64,000 bases of DNA from Heliocybe sulcata. Lineage: Eukaryota > Basidiomycota > Agaricomycetes > Gloeophyllales > Gloeophyllaceae. The notes under the pieces are model-generated. The model did no database searches and was not told the DNA's origin. It saw only the letters and a program-made list of their open reading frames with translations. The stretch lies in NCBI GenBank assembly GCA_004369045.1, contig ML213503.1, positions 1,955,121 to 2,019,120 of the forward strand, in the 5' to 3' direction. The position numbers were made by a program, and so were the translations under genes. Shown one piece after another: positions 11,736 to 22,742 of the stretch. Position 1 is the stretch's first letter; each line of letters starts with the position of its first letter.

Positions 11736-12933
11736 AACGAAGACGTCTCAGGTGTTACAAGGATGAAGTCTAGGGTCGTACAGATGGAACGGGTCGTCGA
11801 GGGATTCGTCAAGAACAAACGTTCAAAGCATTCAGCACGCAGCCAACGACGGGGACGAGGCAGCAGTTAGCTGGCAGGCTACGATCCAAGACGCGACCAG
11901 CCAATATATCAGTCATCCATGAGAGGGTTACGGCAAATTCATGTGCGGACGCTTACCCGGTCTCGGTGCATACCCTCGCATACGCTACGGTACTGATGCG
12001 ACCATTTGCTCCTCTCCCATACTTATATGTGTCCAAGCAGCCTGAGATTGATTTACGGCATGACTCTGCTCGACCGTTCCGAGATATGCGCAGAGCATAC
12101 GGTAGCAAAGAAGTCCAGGTCGCGCAATCGGCAGCGTCTCGCAAGGTAGCCAAGCTTCAACAGGTATACAAGGCAACACTTGACATGGTCCTCCGCATAT
12201 GTCTTCATCCATATGGCTGCTTCAGATCAAAATTAGCCGAAAGCAGGAGATGCTCGGGAACGGTGATAGCTGTGTCCAAGGAGAGCTCGAGGGTCGTCCC
12301 ATATCAGTGATGGCGACGTGCAAAGGATCATATTGCGTCCGCGCTTCTCCGCACTCCTTCTGGTCCCTCCACGCGACGCAGTCGGTCATACGCATACGAG
12401 TCCATGCAGTCCTTCGGTCTCTATTCATAGAGGTATATAGACATGTGGATAGGGTGTTATCAGACGGTAGGCGCATCTGACAGTAGTGTAACTGAACGAG
12501 AGTCGAAAGGAAAAGGAAGATTAACATGAACCGAATCCCAAACGAAACACTAAACGATCTAGGTCTACAAAAACTTATAGAAGAATGTCCCTCGGGCGAG
12601 TAAACAGGACAGCACATATTAGCGACAAAATACCGATACCATAAATCCGCTCAATACAGGTAGTATGTGAATTGCATACTGGAGGGAAGGCAGCGCCATA
12701 GTCAACGTCTGGAACTCCGAGGACTGTGGGGAATAGGAACATACAGTAAGCATGAGCTTGCGGTGGTATAACAAATGAAGGGTATGACTTGCAGGATGAC
12801 AATCACGGTACCTGGGACAAGCCATATGATCGATTAAGACAGGAAGAGTAAGGGCGCTTGAGACGAGACTCACCAGAATCCCTTAACCAATGCAACTCGT
12901 ACATCGACGAAACACAGAATTACAGTCCGTGCC
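11736..12933. other. Intergenic, no gene recognised
   Basis: Lies between the 5' end of membrane protein B and the 3' end of the Rab4-like gene, both on the minus strand. Open frames up to about 130 codons occur (for example near 12220-12620, minus) but carry no known motif and no convincing splice pattern. The part next to 11735 is the promoter of membrane protein B. Confidence 0.4.
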
Positions 12934-14051
12934 TCAGCAACATTTACTGTTCGATGTTCCAGGCACGTAATCTTTGAGACGTAACTTGGAGGTTGCCTTC
13001 TTGCGGCGGCCATAACTGAGGCTCCCGAAGCTTAGACGACTGGAGCTATTGACTCTCCGCAGAGCGCGGTCGCCATAACTGACACCACTACCTGCTTTGT
13101 CGGGATCCAAGGAGCCGGACTCGATAGATAGTAGGACCGATCGTGCGCATAGGAGGAATGGAGCTTCGACATTGTCTCCTGTTAGAGAAGATGTTTCGAG
13201 GAAGTGGACATCTGATTGCGGATCGTATCAGCGGTAAGACGCATAACCAACATTGAAGGACTCACTGTTCTCAGCTGCCCAGCGACTTGCTTCCGCCCAC
13301 TCCACCTCACGCTCGTCCTCCCGGTCTGACTTGTTTCCTACAAGCACGACTACAAGATTTGAACTCGCCAACGCCCGCGCGTCCGTTAACCATCTGTCAA
13401 GATTCTGGAATGACTGCCGGCTAAATGCGGGTTAAGCAAGAGTCCAGCAGGAAAGGAGGTGAGGTATGCTAACTTGGTTATGTCGTAAACCAGAATGGCA
13501 CCTGCAGCTCCGCGATAGTAGCTCCGAGTGACAGACCTAAGAAGTCATGGCATAGGTCGTTACCACTCGATGCATAAGGGATGATGGTACGCACCGAAAC
13601 CGTTCCTGTCCTGCCGTATCCCATAACTGCCGATTCCGCTTGAGATGTCGACAGGTCCTATAGGTGATGAGCAACGCACCTGAAGCTTTATTCGCTTCTC
13701 TCCTAGCTTGACCGTACGACTCGAGAATTCCACTCCGATCGTGTGTTGGGAGTGGTCCTTGACTGCGTCGTCCACCGTTTAGACACGCAAGGTACATCAT
13801 CCAATCGCGACTCACATGAATTGTGCGTAAACTGGTGCAGAAGACAAGACTTTCCAGTCCCTGCTTCGCCTGCAGACCTGACGTCAACCTCGCGGCCACA
13901 TGAACGACCTCGCCGACCGTACCGATGATGATATATTTCATAAGGAAGTCTGCAATTGCAATATCATAAGCTTTGTGACTGCTAGACAATGTCAAGAGCT
14001 CGCACCATAAGTTTCGAGTAGTTCTGTCGCGTCCGCGTCGTAATCGGCCAT
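12934..14051 (-). CDS. RAB4: Rab4-type small GTPase (Ypt4-like)
   Basis: A membrane-traffic GTPase of the early endosome/recycling type. Seven to eight short exons encode about 245 residues starting [18 protein letters not shown]. The nucleotide motifs are G1 GEAGTGKS (residues 25-32), the switch I Thr in HTIGVEF, G3 DTAGQE (73-78), G4 NKSD (131-134) and G5 ETSS (159-162). The protein ends in Cys-Cys (KCC), the usual double-geranylgeranylation site of Rabs. [20 protein letters not shown] is characteristic of the Rab4/Rab14 branch. A frame opens up to 14225, but the in-frame upstream part does not look like a Rab N-terminus, so 14051 is preferred. Confidence 0.94.
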
Positions 14052-14398
14052 GATGAGTGAGGGAGAGACGAAACCAGTGCTGATTATGACGGCGCCTCGC
14101 CACACACTCCGGATCATAATCAAGCGAACTGTGGCAAGCGAACCACCGTCGGGCTTCCGCACTGCGCGATCACGCTCGGGCGTTGCTGGTTCGCCACACG
14201 CGACTGCTTTCTTCTTCACCTTCATCTTGGACGCGCACTCGGCTCATATCTCTATGACACCTACAATTATACCGGTGACGACGAAAATCAAATATATTAG
14301 TCAATACTCAAATTGGCCGAATTCATCCCTGGCCCACGACGGTCGAGAAACGAGTGTTGCAATGCTGGAATAACTGTTACGGCTATCGGTACTTGCAC
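14052..14398. promoter_or_regulatory. Gap between D-serine dehydratase 3' end and Rab4 5' end
   Basis: Contains the 3' UTR of the dehydratase and the promoter of the Rab4-like gene, both read leftward. No distinct motif recognised. Confidence 0.4.
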
Positions 14399-15921
14399 CT
14401 ACCACCCTTTCCATGGTACCCACACATCAACTACCTTGTCTCCTCCTTCCTTTGAGTCCACGATATAGTACCAAGGATACGCGGCAAGAGTGAGGCACGC
14501 GTGCTGACCCACAATTTCTATGACTTCCCCAACCTCGAGCTTTCCTCCCTGGCTACCAGAAGCCAGGGACCCAGAAGGATGCGTTACCAGGATACCATGC
14601 TCCTGTGACACTCTCCCCAACCTCCAGGGCTTGCCGACCACGTCCCCGAAGCCTCCACTGGGTCCAGTGTCTTTGCTCATGGCAATCGCTCCGGCATCGC
14701 ATAGAGCCTCATCTGATCCGTCCGAGCTTCGGTTTGGATAGTACGAAATCACCGTTGCAAGGACTCTCTGGGCGACCCTCTGGCTGCCCACGAGAGTTGT
14801 ATGCACCTGCTGAAGATCCAGAAGTGGGTAATTTCCTGGGACGGGTTCAGGACAAGATAACACTGCGGTCTGCTTGAGATCTTTACCTGCATGCAACTCC
14901 AAACGCCCGTGCAAGAGCCGATCCAACTGTTGTCTTGCCTCTGCTGATGCTGCGTGTGCTGTTGGCGTCGATCCAACAGCAAGAACAAACCCATTGACTG
15001 GTGGCTCGATCGAAAGCTCTTTGCAGATTTGGGTAGCGGTCAAGGCTGCTGTATTCACGCAATCGACCTCGGCCGAGAGAAATGAAGACGCCTCTGGCAT
15101 AGATGTAGATGCATATGCGTTGCCGGCATGGCAATAGAAGCCATAGACTGTCGTCGCTGGCGATGCGAACAGCAACTCGAGAATGGGCCTAAGTGCTGTT
15201 AACGATGGTACCACGCCGGCTCGTCTGTCCGCACCCGTGGCAAGTCAGCTTGGAGCGAGGATCTGATACTCATGACTTACTTCTGGCCTCCATCGACTTT
15301 AACAAACACTGACCAGCTCCTTGGGCTCTCCCGCTGCTTCTCATATTCCTCCAACGCGCGGATCTGGTCTGCATTGTCGATCATCAGCCTGACGACTCCT
15401 CCATAAGGCTCCATTTCGTCCCAGAGCGACGCGAGATCTTGGATTTTGTTCACTCCAACTGGCAGGCCGTACAAAATCTAAATATCACTCTCCGATCAAT
15501 GCTCTCGCTAAGTTCAAGGAGAGGCCTACGTCTTTCACCGTACCATCCGCGACGAGTCCTGCTTTGACTATAGACCACGCTTCCACTAAGGTTGAAACTA
15601 CCACAGCCTCTGTCTTGTTAACAGTGGACACCATCTGTAGCCTAGTACCTTCAGCTGTCTGGGGCGCAGGTCATTCCCAGTTCAAAATCTCCCTGGCCGA
15701 CAGTCACTCACTTTATGCGACTTTACGTGCCCTCTGAAGCTGGCGCCCCAGTCTTTCGCACTCTGGTGCATCCTCGCGCAGTTCTCCGCAAACACAGCTC
15801 GGTCGATGACCATGGCAGGCGTCCGGAGCGACTTGATGTGTTGGCCAACGAACGCATCGACCAATGCCTCTTTGTCGGGTAACCTCGTGAGGTCGAACGG
15901 AGTCGAGGTTTGGATGACCAT
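14399..15921 (-). CDS. DSD1: D-serine dehydratase (PLP- and zinc-dependent, fold-type III)
   Basis: Converts D-serine to pyruvate and ammonia through 2-aminoacrylate. The alanine-racemase-type N-terminal barrel contains TPAMVIDRAVFAENCARM and RGHVKSHK, whose Lys is the expected PLP Schiff-base residue. Later exons carry VNKTEAVVVSTLVEAW, the ILYGLPVGVNKIQ block, FVKVDGG and YGFYCHAGNAY. The C-terminal domain has ALCDAGAIAMSKD and GQHACL; the His-x-Cys matches the zinc ligands known from yeast Dsd1. It ends VDVWVPWKGW. The start at 15921 is the first ATG; the frame runs a few codons further upstream. Four short introns keep the frame. A RidA gene lies 3.2 kb downstream, which fits the chemistry. 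Confidence 0.92.
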
Positions 15922-16140
15922 TTTCTGCACCCAGGCGATTTTGACCTCAAACGAACAAGTGGTTCAGATGAAAGCGACGATGAGTGTGCCGCCGGACGGG
16001 ACCCCTTGTCTAATAAAAGATCGATCTCACCTCGATAAGGATCGCGTACGGATCTCGATCGTTTACCTCGGCATTCATTTATTTCAGTGCGGATGTCGGC
16101 GTGCCGCCAGTCCTCTGCTATGTTTGGGTATGTGAACCAC

Positions 16141-16146
16141 TATATA
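16141..16146 (+). promoter_or_regulatory. Possible TATA box of the first esterase gene
   Basis: TATATA lies about 50 bases upstream of the ATG at 16194. Called by motif and distance only. Confidence 0.35.
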
Positions 16147-16193
16147 CTCAGGACACTAATGGGCCTACATGAGGTTCACAAAGTACGGCGAAA

Positions 16194-17506
16194 ATGCAGT
16201 CGCAGTCCGTCGTTTATCAACCTCTATTCCCTGACATCCTGGAGAGACTAGATCCTGATTATGTTGCCTTTCACAAAGAGCATATGCTGTACAAGCCGCT
16301 GCAGCACCAGCGGCCTTGGAACCCGGCGATACGAAACGAACCTAATGTCCCTGGAGGTCGGCCGCCTGTCCAGGTCGGCCGCCTGTCCAGGTCGGCAGCG
16401 TCAGAGATGTGCAGGTTACGGCTGGCGGGTGTATGGCCCGCGTGTTTACTCCTGGAGGGTCTCCGCCTGAGGGCGGGTGGCCGGTGCTTTTGTACTTTCA
16501 TGGAGGTACGTGCTCCAAGTGTTCGTCTAGTATGCGTGCGTAACGAGCTTCAGGTGGATGGACGCTGGGAAACATAAATTCGGAGAACTCCAAGTGCAGC
16601 CAACTTTGCAAAGGTAAGTGATCATGAGGGTCGTTGTGTGTTTCTCTTGCTCACTTGTAGTGTCAGGCGCTAAATGCGTGGTCGTCTCTGTGGACTATCG
16701 GCTGGCTCCGGAAAACCCGTATCCCGCAGCGGTCGAGGATGTTGTGGACTCGTTGCAATGGCTTTACGCTAAAGGATCGGCCGAACTGAATGTTGACGTT
16801 AAGCGCATCGCGGTCGGCGGCTCCTCCAGGTGAGCAATTGTTGACAGCTGATTGCTATGAGATCTTGATTACTCTGCGAACAAGTGGAGGCAATCTTGCG
16901 GCTATCCTGGCGCTCAAGGCAGCTGAGCATAACCCGCCTATTCCGCTGGTCTTCCAGCTGCTATTCGTCCCTGTCACGGATAACGTCTGCAACCCGAACG
17001 GTCAGCCTCATTACTCCTGGCATGAGAACAGGAACACCGTATGGCTGAGCCCAGAGAGGATGATCTGGTTCCGGAATAACTACCTGCCGAACTTGGAAGA
17101 CCGAGCAAAGTGGGATGCGTCCCCTCTTTTCGCGCCCGATGAGTTGGTGCGGCAGGTGCCTAAGGCTCTGGTCGTGCTGACTGAGCTGGATATCTTGAGA
17201 GATGAAGGGGCGGCGTATGGCGAGAAGCTGAGGAGGGCTGGAGTGGAGGTGGACGTCAAGGTGTACAAGGGTGCGCCGCACCATATCACTAACATGGATG
17301 GTATGTTCCGTGTTCTGTGAGGTCCCGTTGGATACTGACTGAGCCACTGGGTGCTCTACGTGGCCGTGAATGCAGCGTAAGTGGCAAGTACGGGTGTAGG
17401 TAATGCTTGCTAACAGTTGTTGGTGACCTACAGTGTAACGCAAGTGGCCAGAGACTTGATCGCAGATTCGGTAGAGGCCTTAGCCAAGGCGTTGAGTACA
17501 TTTTGA
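16194..17506 (+). CDS. Alpha/beta hydrolase of the hormone-sensitive lipase type, copy 1, frame broken by a 17-bp duplication
   Basis: An esterase/lipase-family serine hydrolase, paralogous to the next gene. It starts MQSQSVVYQPLFPDILERLD. Conserved parts are WPVLLYFHGG (oxyanion HGG motif), VVVSVDYRLAPENPYPAA, IAVGGSS/SGGNLAAILALKA (nucleophile elbow across an intron), LDILRDEG (acid) and KGAPHHITNMD (catalytic His). The last exon ends ALAKALSTF. At 16357-16390 a 17-base unit is present twice, which shifts the frame between PPVQVG and the HGG block; with a single unit the frame would run on without a stop. The extra unit begins GT and ends AG but is far too short to be spliced. The gene is therefore either a recent pseudogene, a strain variant or an assembly error. 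All other exons and splice sites look intact. Confidence 0.8.
16357..16390 (+). repeat. Perfect 17-bp tandem duplication in esterase copy 1
   Basis: The unit GTCGGCCGCCTGTCCAG occurs at 16357-16373 and again, identical, at 16374-16390. The paralogue at 17786-19067 has no such duplication. It changes the reading frame of the host gene. Confidence 0.95.
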
Positions 17507-17785
17507 CGACAACATGCAGAATTCGCCAACTTGTGTTCCACATTTCTTCTGGTGCGAGTTCGGCCCATGCGTGCAAGTTCATGTTTAGCCCGACAAAAGC
17601 CGAGCCGGAATGGTTCCGTCCCAGTTCGATGAGATCGGCGATGAGATGAATCTGCAATGCCTGCCGATCTGCCGGTCCGCAAGTACCGTCTGATTCGCCA
17701 CAACGAGTATGCCTTGTCGAAGAGATGAGCTTCCTGGGTGGCATCGATTGCACTATCACTAACTGTCCACCTATATCTCCTCATT

Positions 17786-19067
17786 ATGACGACCCCCACA
17801 GTTTGGCAGCCTCTGCCCGAGCATATCGTGAACAAACTCGACCCGGAGTACGTCGCCTTCCACAACGAGCATATCCTCCACACCCGGCTGCAGCACCAGC
17901 GGCCTTGGGACCCTGCCATTCGTTCGAAGCCGACTGTGCCCGGCGAATCTGAGCCATTGCAGGTTGGGAATATCAAGGATGTGAAGTTGAGTAAGTTTAG
18001 TGTGAGGGTGTATACGCCTGAGGGGGATGCGCCGGAGAAGGGATGGCCGGTGTTGTTATACTTCCATGGAGGTGAGTGAAGGAGAGGAAGAGTGGTTTGT
18101 ATAGGGTTAATGTTGGTGATACAGGGGGATGGACGCTTGGCGGGATCGGTGCTGAGGCGTCTATCTGCACGAACGTGTGTAAACGTAGGGCCGATGTTGA
18201 AGGGGAAGCTGCTTTTCGTCTGACCCACGATTTCAGGCGCGAACTGTGTGGTGGTGTCTGTGGACTATCGTCTAGCTCCAGAAAACCCGTACCCTGCTGC
18301 CGCGGAGGACGCGGTAGAAGCGCTTGAATGGCTGTACAATAAGGGTGCATCGGAAATTAACGTCGATGTCAATGCTATTGCTGTTGGAGGCAGCTCTAGG
18401 TGGGTGGGTTGTGCCATCCGGAACGTCAGATCTTTGACGAGACCTCTGTCAGTGGTGGGAATCTCTCAGCCATCTGCGGCCTCAAGGCCAGCCAGCTCTC
18501 TCCGCCCGTGCCCATCGCCCTGCAAGTCCTCCTCGTCCCTGTGACCGATAACACCGCCGATGCCTCGGGGACTACGCATGCTTCCTGGCGGGAGAACAAG
18601 GACACCGCCTGGCTGAACATCGCTCGGATGGAGTGGTTCAAGAGCAACTACCTCCCGAACAAGGAGGACTGGACCAAGTGGGACGCGTCGCCGTACTTTG
18701 CGCCTGACGAGCTCATTGCGAAGGCGCCACGGGCGTGGGTGGCGGTTTGCGAGTTGGATATTCTGAGGGATGAAGGCGTTGCTTATGCGGAGAAGTTGAA
18801 GAGGAATGGGGTGCAGGTGGAGGTTAAGTTGTATAAGGGAGCGCCTCATCAGATTATGGCTATGGACGGTATGTGTCTCGGGTCCCTAATTTATGACTTG
18901 AAGGCTAAATGACCATGCCGCGGACTTGGTGGATTCTTTGATAGGGTGAGTTTCCTTATACCTCCAGGTGATCGTCTGCTGACGTCTTTGCCAGTGTCAC
19001 GCAGTTGGGGAAACAGATGGTCTCTGACATCGTCGATGTCATCGGCAAGACATTTGGTACAATTTGA
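17786..19067 (+). CDS. Alpha/beta hydrolase of the hormone-sensitive lipase type, copy 2
   Basis: An intact tandem paralogue of the gene just upstream (gap about 280 bases, same strand). It starts MTTPTVWQPLPEHIVNKLDP; the next exons give GWPVLLYFHGG (oxyanion hole), CVVVSVDYRLAPENPYP, IAVGGSS|SGGNLSAICGLKA (Ser nucleophile, split by an intron at the same place as in copy 1), LDILRDEGVAYAEKL (acid) and KGAPHQIMAMDG (His). The end reads VIGKTFGTI. About 330 residues, with no signal peptide, so probably cytosolic. The substrate is unknown; the family hydrolyses short-chain esters, carbamates or lactones. Its position between D-serine dehydratase and RidA and next to two permeases suggests a shared catabolic role, which is inference. 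Confidence 0.9.
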
Positions 19068-19125
19068 TTCCCCCACAAATCCTAAATGAAATACATTGCG
19101 TATTCAATCGGTCGTGCGTCACCGC

Positions 19126-19662
19126 TTAGTAGGCAGCAATGGCCTCGATCTCGACGTCGACGTCGTTGGGCAGCTTCGCAGCCTGGATGCACGTGCGCGC
19201 GGGCTTGGGGTTGGGCAGCAGCTATGACAATGATTCGTCAATATCCCGAGTGGGACACCAGCGTATCATCATACCTTTTCATAGACTTGGTTCATGGCGC
19301 CAAAGTCGTCCATGTTCTTCAGGTATACATTGACCTTGACGACCTTCTCCCAGGACGAGCCGGATGCTTTGAGGACGTTTCCCAGGTTGTTGATGCATTG
19401 AGCCTGGTCCTTTGATCAGCGATGTGTATAACTGCTGACGGGTCGGATAACTCACGGTGTGCTCCTGGATGCCACCTTCGACGACCTTGCCGTCTTTGCC
19501 CACGGGCGTCTGCCCGCTGAGGAAGATCAGACCTGGGACCTTGGCCGCATGCGCTTTACCACCAGATCAGCCCTAAATTACATGGGCAGTAATGTGCGGC
19601 ATACAGAGAATGTGAGTAAATGAGGGGTTCTCCTCCGAGTTGATCTTTTCGACGGTCGACAT
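19126..19662 (-). CDS. RidA/YjgF/UK114 family enamine/imine deaminase
   Basis: RidA proteins hydrolyse reactive 2-aminoacrylate and related imines to ketoacids. Four exons give about 130 residues starting MSTVEKINSEENPSFTHI. Family blocks follow: AAKVPGLIFLSGQTPVGKDG, EGGIQEHT, AQCINNLGNVLKASGSSWEK, VVKVNVYLKNMDDFGAMN, PARTCIQAAKLPNDVDVEIE and the C-terminal IAAY. The Arg and Glu of the active site (PARTC and DVEIEAI) are present. It is convergent with esterase copy 2 (58-base gap) and divergent from the first permease (308-base gap). With the D-serine dehydratase nearby, quenching of its intermediate is a reasonable role. Confidence 0.93.
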
Positions 19663-19970
19663 GGCTGGAATGGAAATCGATGGAGACGTGAGCGGGAATG
19701 TATAATGGAGATAAGATCGGCATTGATTCGGCGATCGGGCAATGACAAAGGGATCTGAGATCTAATCATAGATCCTTTGCAGCCCACCGTCTCGCTGCAT
19801 GCATACACTGGAGCGCATACAACCACCGGTATCCCGGCGAAGACACCATTTAGCGTGCCCCTTATCGTCCTCTAAACTTACTATCAACGCCTCTCCACGT
19901 CATGTGAGGCATGCCGTTATAAGTTTATGGTGCGGGTTCTTATGCCCTCCCGGTTGTTTCGCGACCGGCC
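19663..19970. promoter_or_regulatory. Shared divergent promoter of RidA and permease 1
   Basis: This 308-base gap separates the starts of RidA (left) and the first permease (right). No single motif stands out, but the arrangement allows co-regulation. Confidence 0.45.
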
Positions 19971-22349
19971 ATGGCTGAATCACCCGTCCTCGAGAAAGTC
20001 CGGTCCAATGCCTCGGCGTCGAAGGATTTGGAATCCGTATCGGTGAACAAGGTTGGAGGGCTGGAGTTTGCCCGAGATGAGGAGAGGCGGTTGGTGAGGA
20101 AGATGGACGTGAGGATTCTGCCGCCTCTGGCGTTCATGTGAGTAGTTGGAAAGCTTTGATAGAAGAGAGGGATGACGATTGCGGGCGGTGGTGCAGGTAT
20201 CTGTGCAATGCTCTTGACAGAGGGAATGTCGGAAACGCGAAGACTGACGGCTGGGATACGGTAGGGCGTCGCTATCTGGGTGCGAGGAACTCGAGCTGAT
20301 ACAGCGCCGAGCTTATAGGACACGCACTTGACTGGGAACCAGGTGAGCTGACCCTGCAGCCACCACAGCGCTGAACTGACGGGATCTCAAAGTATTATAT
20401 CCTTGTGATGGTTTTCTACGTGAGTCAATATCATATCTCGTAAAGATGCCAGCTCACTAGACACGACAGGTCCCATTTTGCTTGTGCGGTTTATTTGGCT
20501 ACTCTGAGGTGCACCCATAACGATATGTTGCTGCAGATTTGGAACTCCCATAAGTCTGCTTGTGAAGAGGTACACGGCAGCACGGGTACTGCCCATTCTG
20601 ATGCTGGGATATGTGAGTAGTCGTAAGTCTCCACATTCAATAACTAATCATCATTCGCTCGTAGGGTGCAATGTGAGTAGTCGAGATATGCGCGACTGAT
20701 AATATATTCTGACTGATGTCCAATGTCAGGGGATTATGCACGGCAGCGGCGAAGAATTTCTCAGAGATCTTCGTCCTGCGATGGTTCCTTGGCACATTTG
20801 AGTCTGCCATGCTCCCCGGTGTTGTAAGGACTCCAATTCCATTTGCAAGGCGGGATGAGATTGAAGCCTTCCATTTCTAGGTGTTCTATCTGTCGACATT
20901 CTACAAACGAGACGAACTCGCCTCCAGGATTGGAGTCTTCTACGGTGAGCATGGATACGCAGATATATGGACATAACTGACGCTTGCACAGCTGCCTCTT
21001 CTATATCCGGTGCCTTCTCCGGCCTCATCGCATTTGGAGTATTCCAGATAAAAAACTCAAAGTATCATGGCTGGCAGTACCTGTTCTGGATAGAAGGTAA
21101 ACAATGAAACTTCCATCCTTCGAGCGAGGCCGCTCATCCCGAACCCTTATAGGCGCATCGACGATCGTCTTCTCCCTGTTCGCCTACTTCTGGCTGGTGA
21201 GGACCGACCTTCAGACACTTCCGAGCCCCGCCTAACCACGCTCCCCAGCCCCGCAAACCCGGCACGACGCGCTTCTTCACCCCACGCGAAAAGGAGATCG
21301 CCAAGTCGCGCATCCTCGCCGACTCGTCCACCGCCACCGACTCCACGCTTTCCTTCCGCGACGCCTTCCGCCCGTTCAAAGACTGGCGCTACGGCATCTG
21401 GGCGCTCATCTCGTTGTGCCTCGGCGTTCCTTTAGCGAGTGTGAATAACTTTCTGCCGCAGATCGTGGCGAGTCTCGGGTATTCGACGGTCAAGACCAAC
21501 TTGTTTACGGTGGCGCCGAATATTGTTGGGACGGTGGTGCTGTTGATATTGACGTTTTCGTCGGATTATTGGAGGGAGCGGTCGATTCACATGTGAGTGT
21601 GGATGGTGGCTCGGCGCTGTTTCTCTCTCTTGCTTATGTGGACGGTGCCGGTAGATGTGTGCCTCTGGCGATCACCCTCGTCGGGTTCATCATCTTGGGC
21701 ACTATCGATGTGCTCGCCCACCGCAACATTGCCTACTTTGCCTGCTTCCTTCTGTGCATGGGGGTGCGTGCATTCTCAGACTCGGCATCTTCGCGATGGC
21801 GCTCATAACGGATCATAGGCGTCCGCTCCATCTGTTCTGACGTCCTCCTGGTACTCCAACAACACCACCAACGAAAGCGGTAGAGCTGTGGTTGCCGCTG
21901 TTATGGGTATGTCCATCCTGTTCTACTTGATAGTGGGGCTTCTGATGTTGAATGACCGTCTCGTCGAATAGTCGGCATCGCAAACGCGTCCGGGCTTATA
22001 TCCACGAACGTGTTCCGTGCTCAAGACGCACCACAGTATATCCCCGCGCTGATCACGTCCGGTGAGCATATACAATGCTGTAACCTGCGGAACACTCTTA
22101 AGTATGATTCTTATTATTTACAGCCTGCTTTGGAGCAGTATGCATCTTCCTCGTAGCTTCGTAAGTGTATTGCTTACGGGTAGTGATAAGATCTAACTCA
22201 TGTCTGGCTATTATAGACTAGGAATGTACATGAGAATGGAGAACAGGCGCCGTGACAAGGAGCAGGGCGTAACGCTGACTTCCGCGCAGGTAGAGACGGA
22301 GGCCCTGGGCCAGGGCCCTCGCTCTCCCTTGTTCCGATACGTGTATTAA
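19971..22349 (+). CDS. MFS transporter, anion:cation symporter (allantoate permease/Dal5-like) family, copy 1
   Basis: A twelve-helix plasma-membrane importer of organic anions such as allantoate, nicotinate or other carboxylates. It starts MAESPVLEKVRSNAS. The family N-terminal signature is seen as RKMDVRILPPLAFM then YLCNALDRGNVGNAK. Later: VPFCLFGTPISLL, LRWFLGTFESAMLPGVVFYL, WQYLFWIEGASTIVFSLFAY, NNFLPQIVASLGYSTVKTNL, AVVAAVMVGIANASGLIS and a tail ending RSPLFRYVY. The gene is broken by about twelve short introns, and the phases I checked keep the frame. About 490 residues. A paralogue follows in tandem on the same strand. The substrate is not known from sequence; neighbours suggest an amino- or ester-type carboxylate. 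Confidence 0.9.
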
Positions 22350-22742
22350 TAGACCTCTGGGTCCCGAGGAACTTGGAAAGTGCTGCGATTGTGTGGTTCG
22401 ACGAATAGGAACAGTGTCGTGAAAGAAGAGCGTTGTAGGTCAAGGTCATATTGGGATGAGCCTACTGACTCGATCTGGGCGTCCAACTCCGAGTAAACGA
22501 CATCCAGCAACTCGACAGACTACAGGTAAGTATAGATCCTTATCCTACGCTGCCCCGTACTCAACTTAGATCTCGTTGGTCAGATGCACACTCGGCCGTC
22601 ATGGAGTCAGCTATACCACTTGACCCACCGCGTTACGTTGTATGCACCCAATTTTAGTTCCTGACCTTTTTATCAGCGAATTAAGCTCCCGTCATCGATC
22701 TCAAGACATCATGTGAGATACGAAGACTGTAGAAATGCGACT
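22350..22742. promoter_or_regulatory. Gap between the two tandem permease genes
   Basis: Holds the 3' UTR of copy 1 and the promoter of copy 2. No other gene or clear motif seen. Confidence 0.4.

Noticed and set aside
14052-14225. Upstream extension of the Rab4-like protein to an ATG at 14225
   Set aside because: The added residues are unlike any Rab N-terminus, and [12 protein letters not shown] is a normal start length for the family.
16374-16390. A 17-base GT...AG segment that would act as an intron in esterase copy 1
   Set aside because: It is a perfect duplicate of the preceding 17 bases and much too short for splicing. Treated as a tandem duplication.
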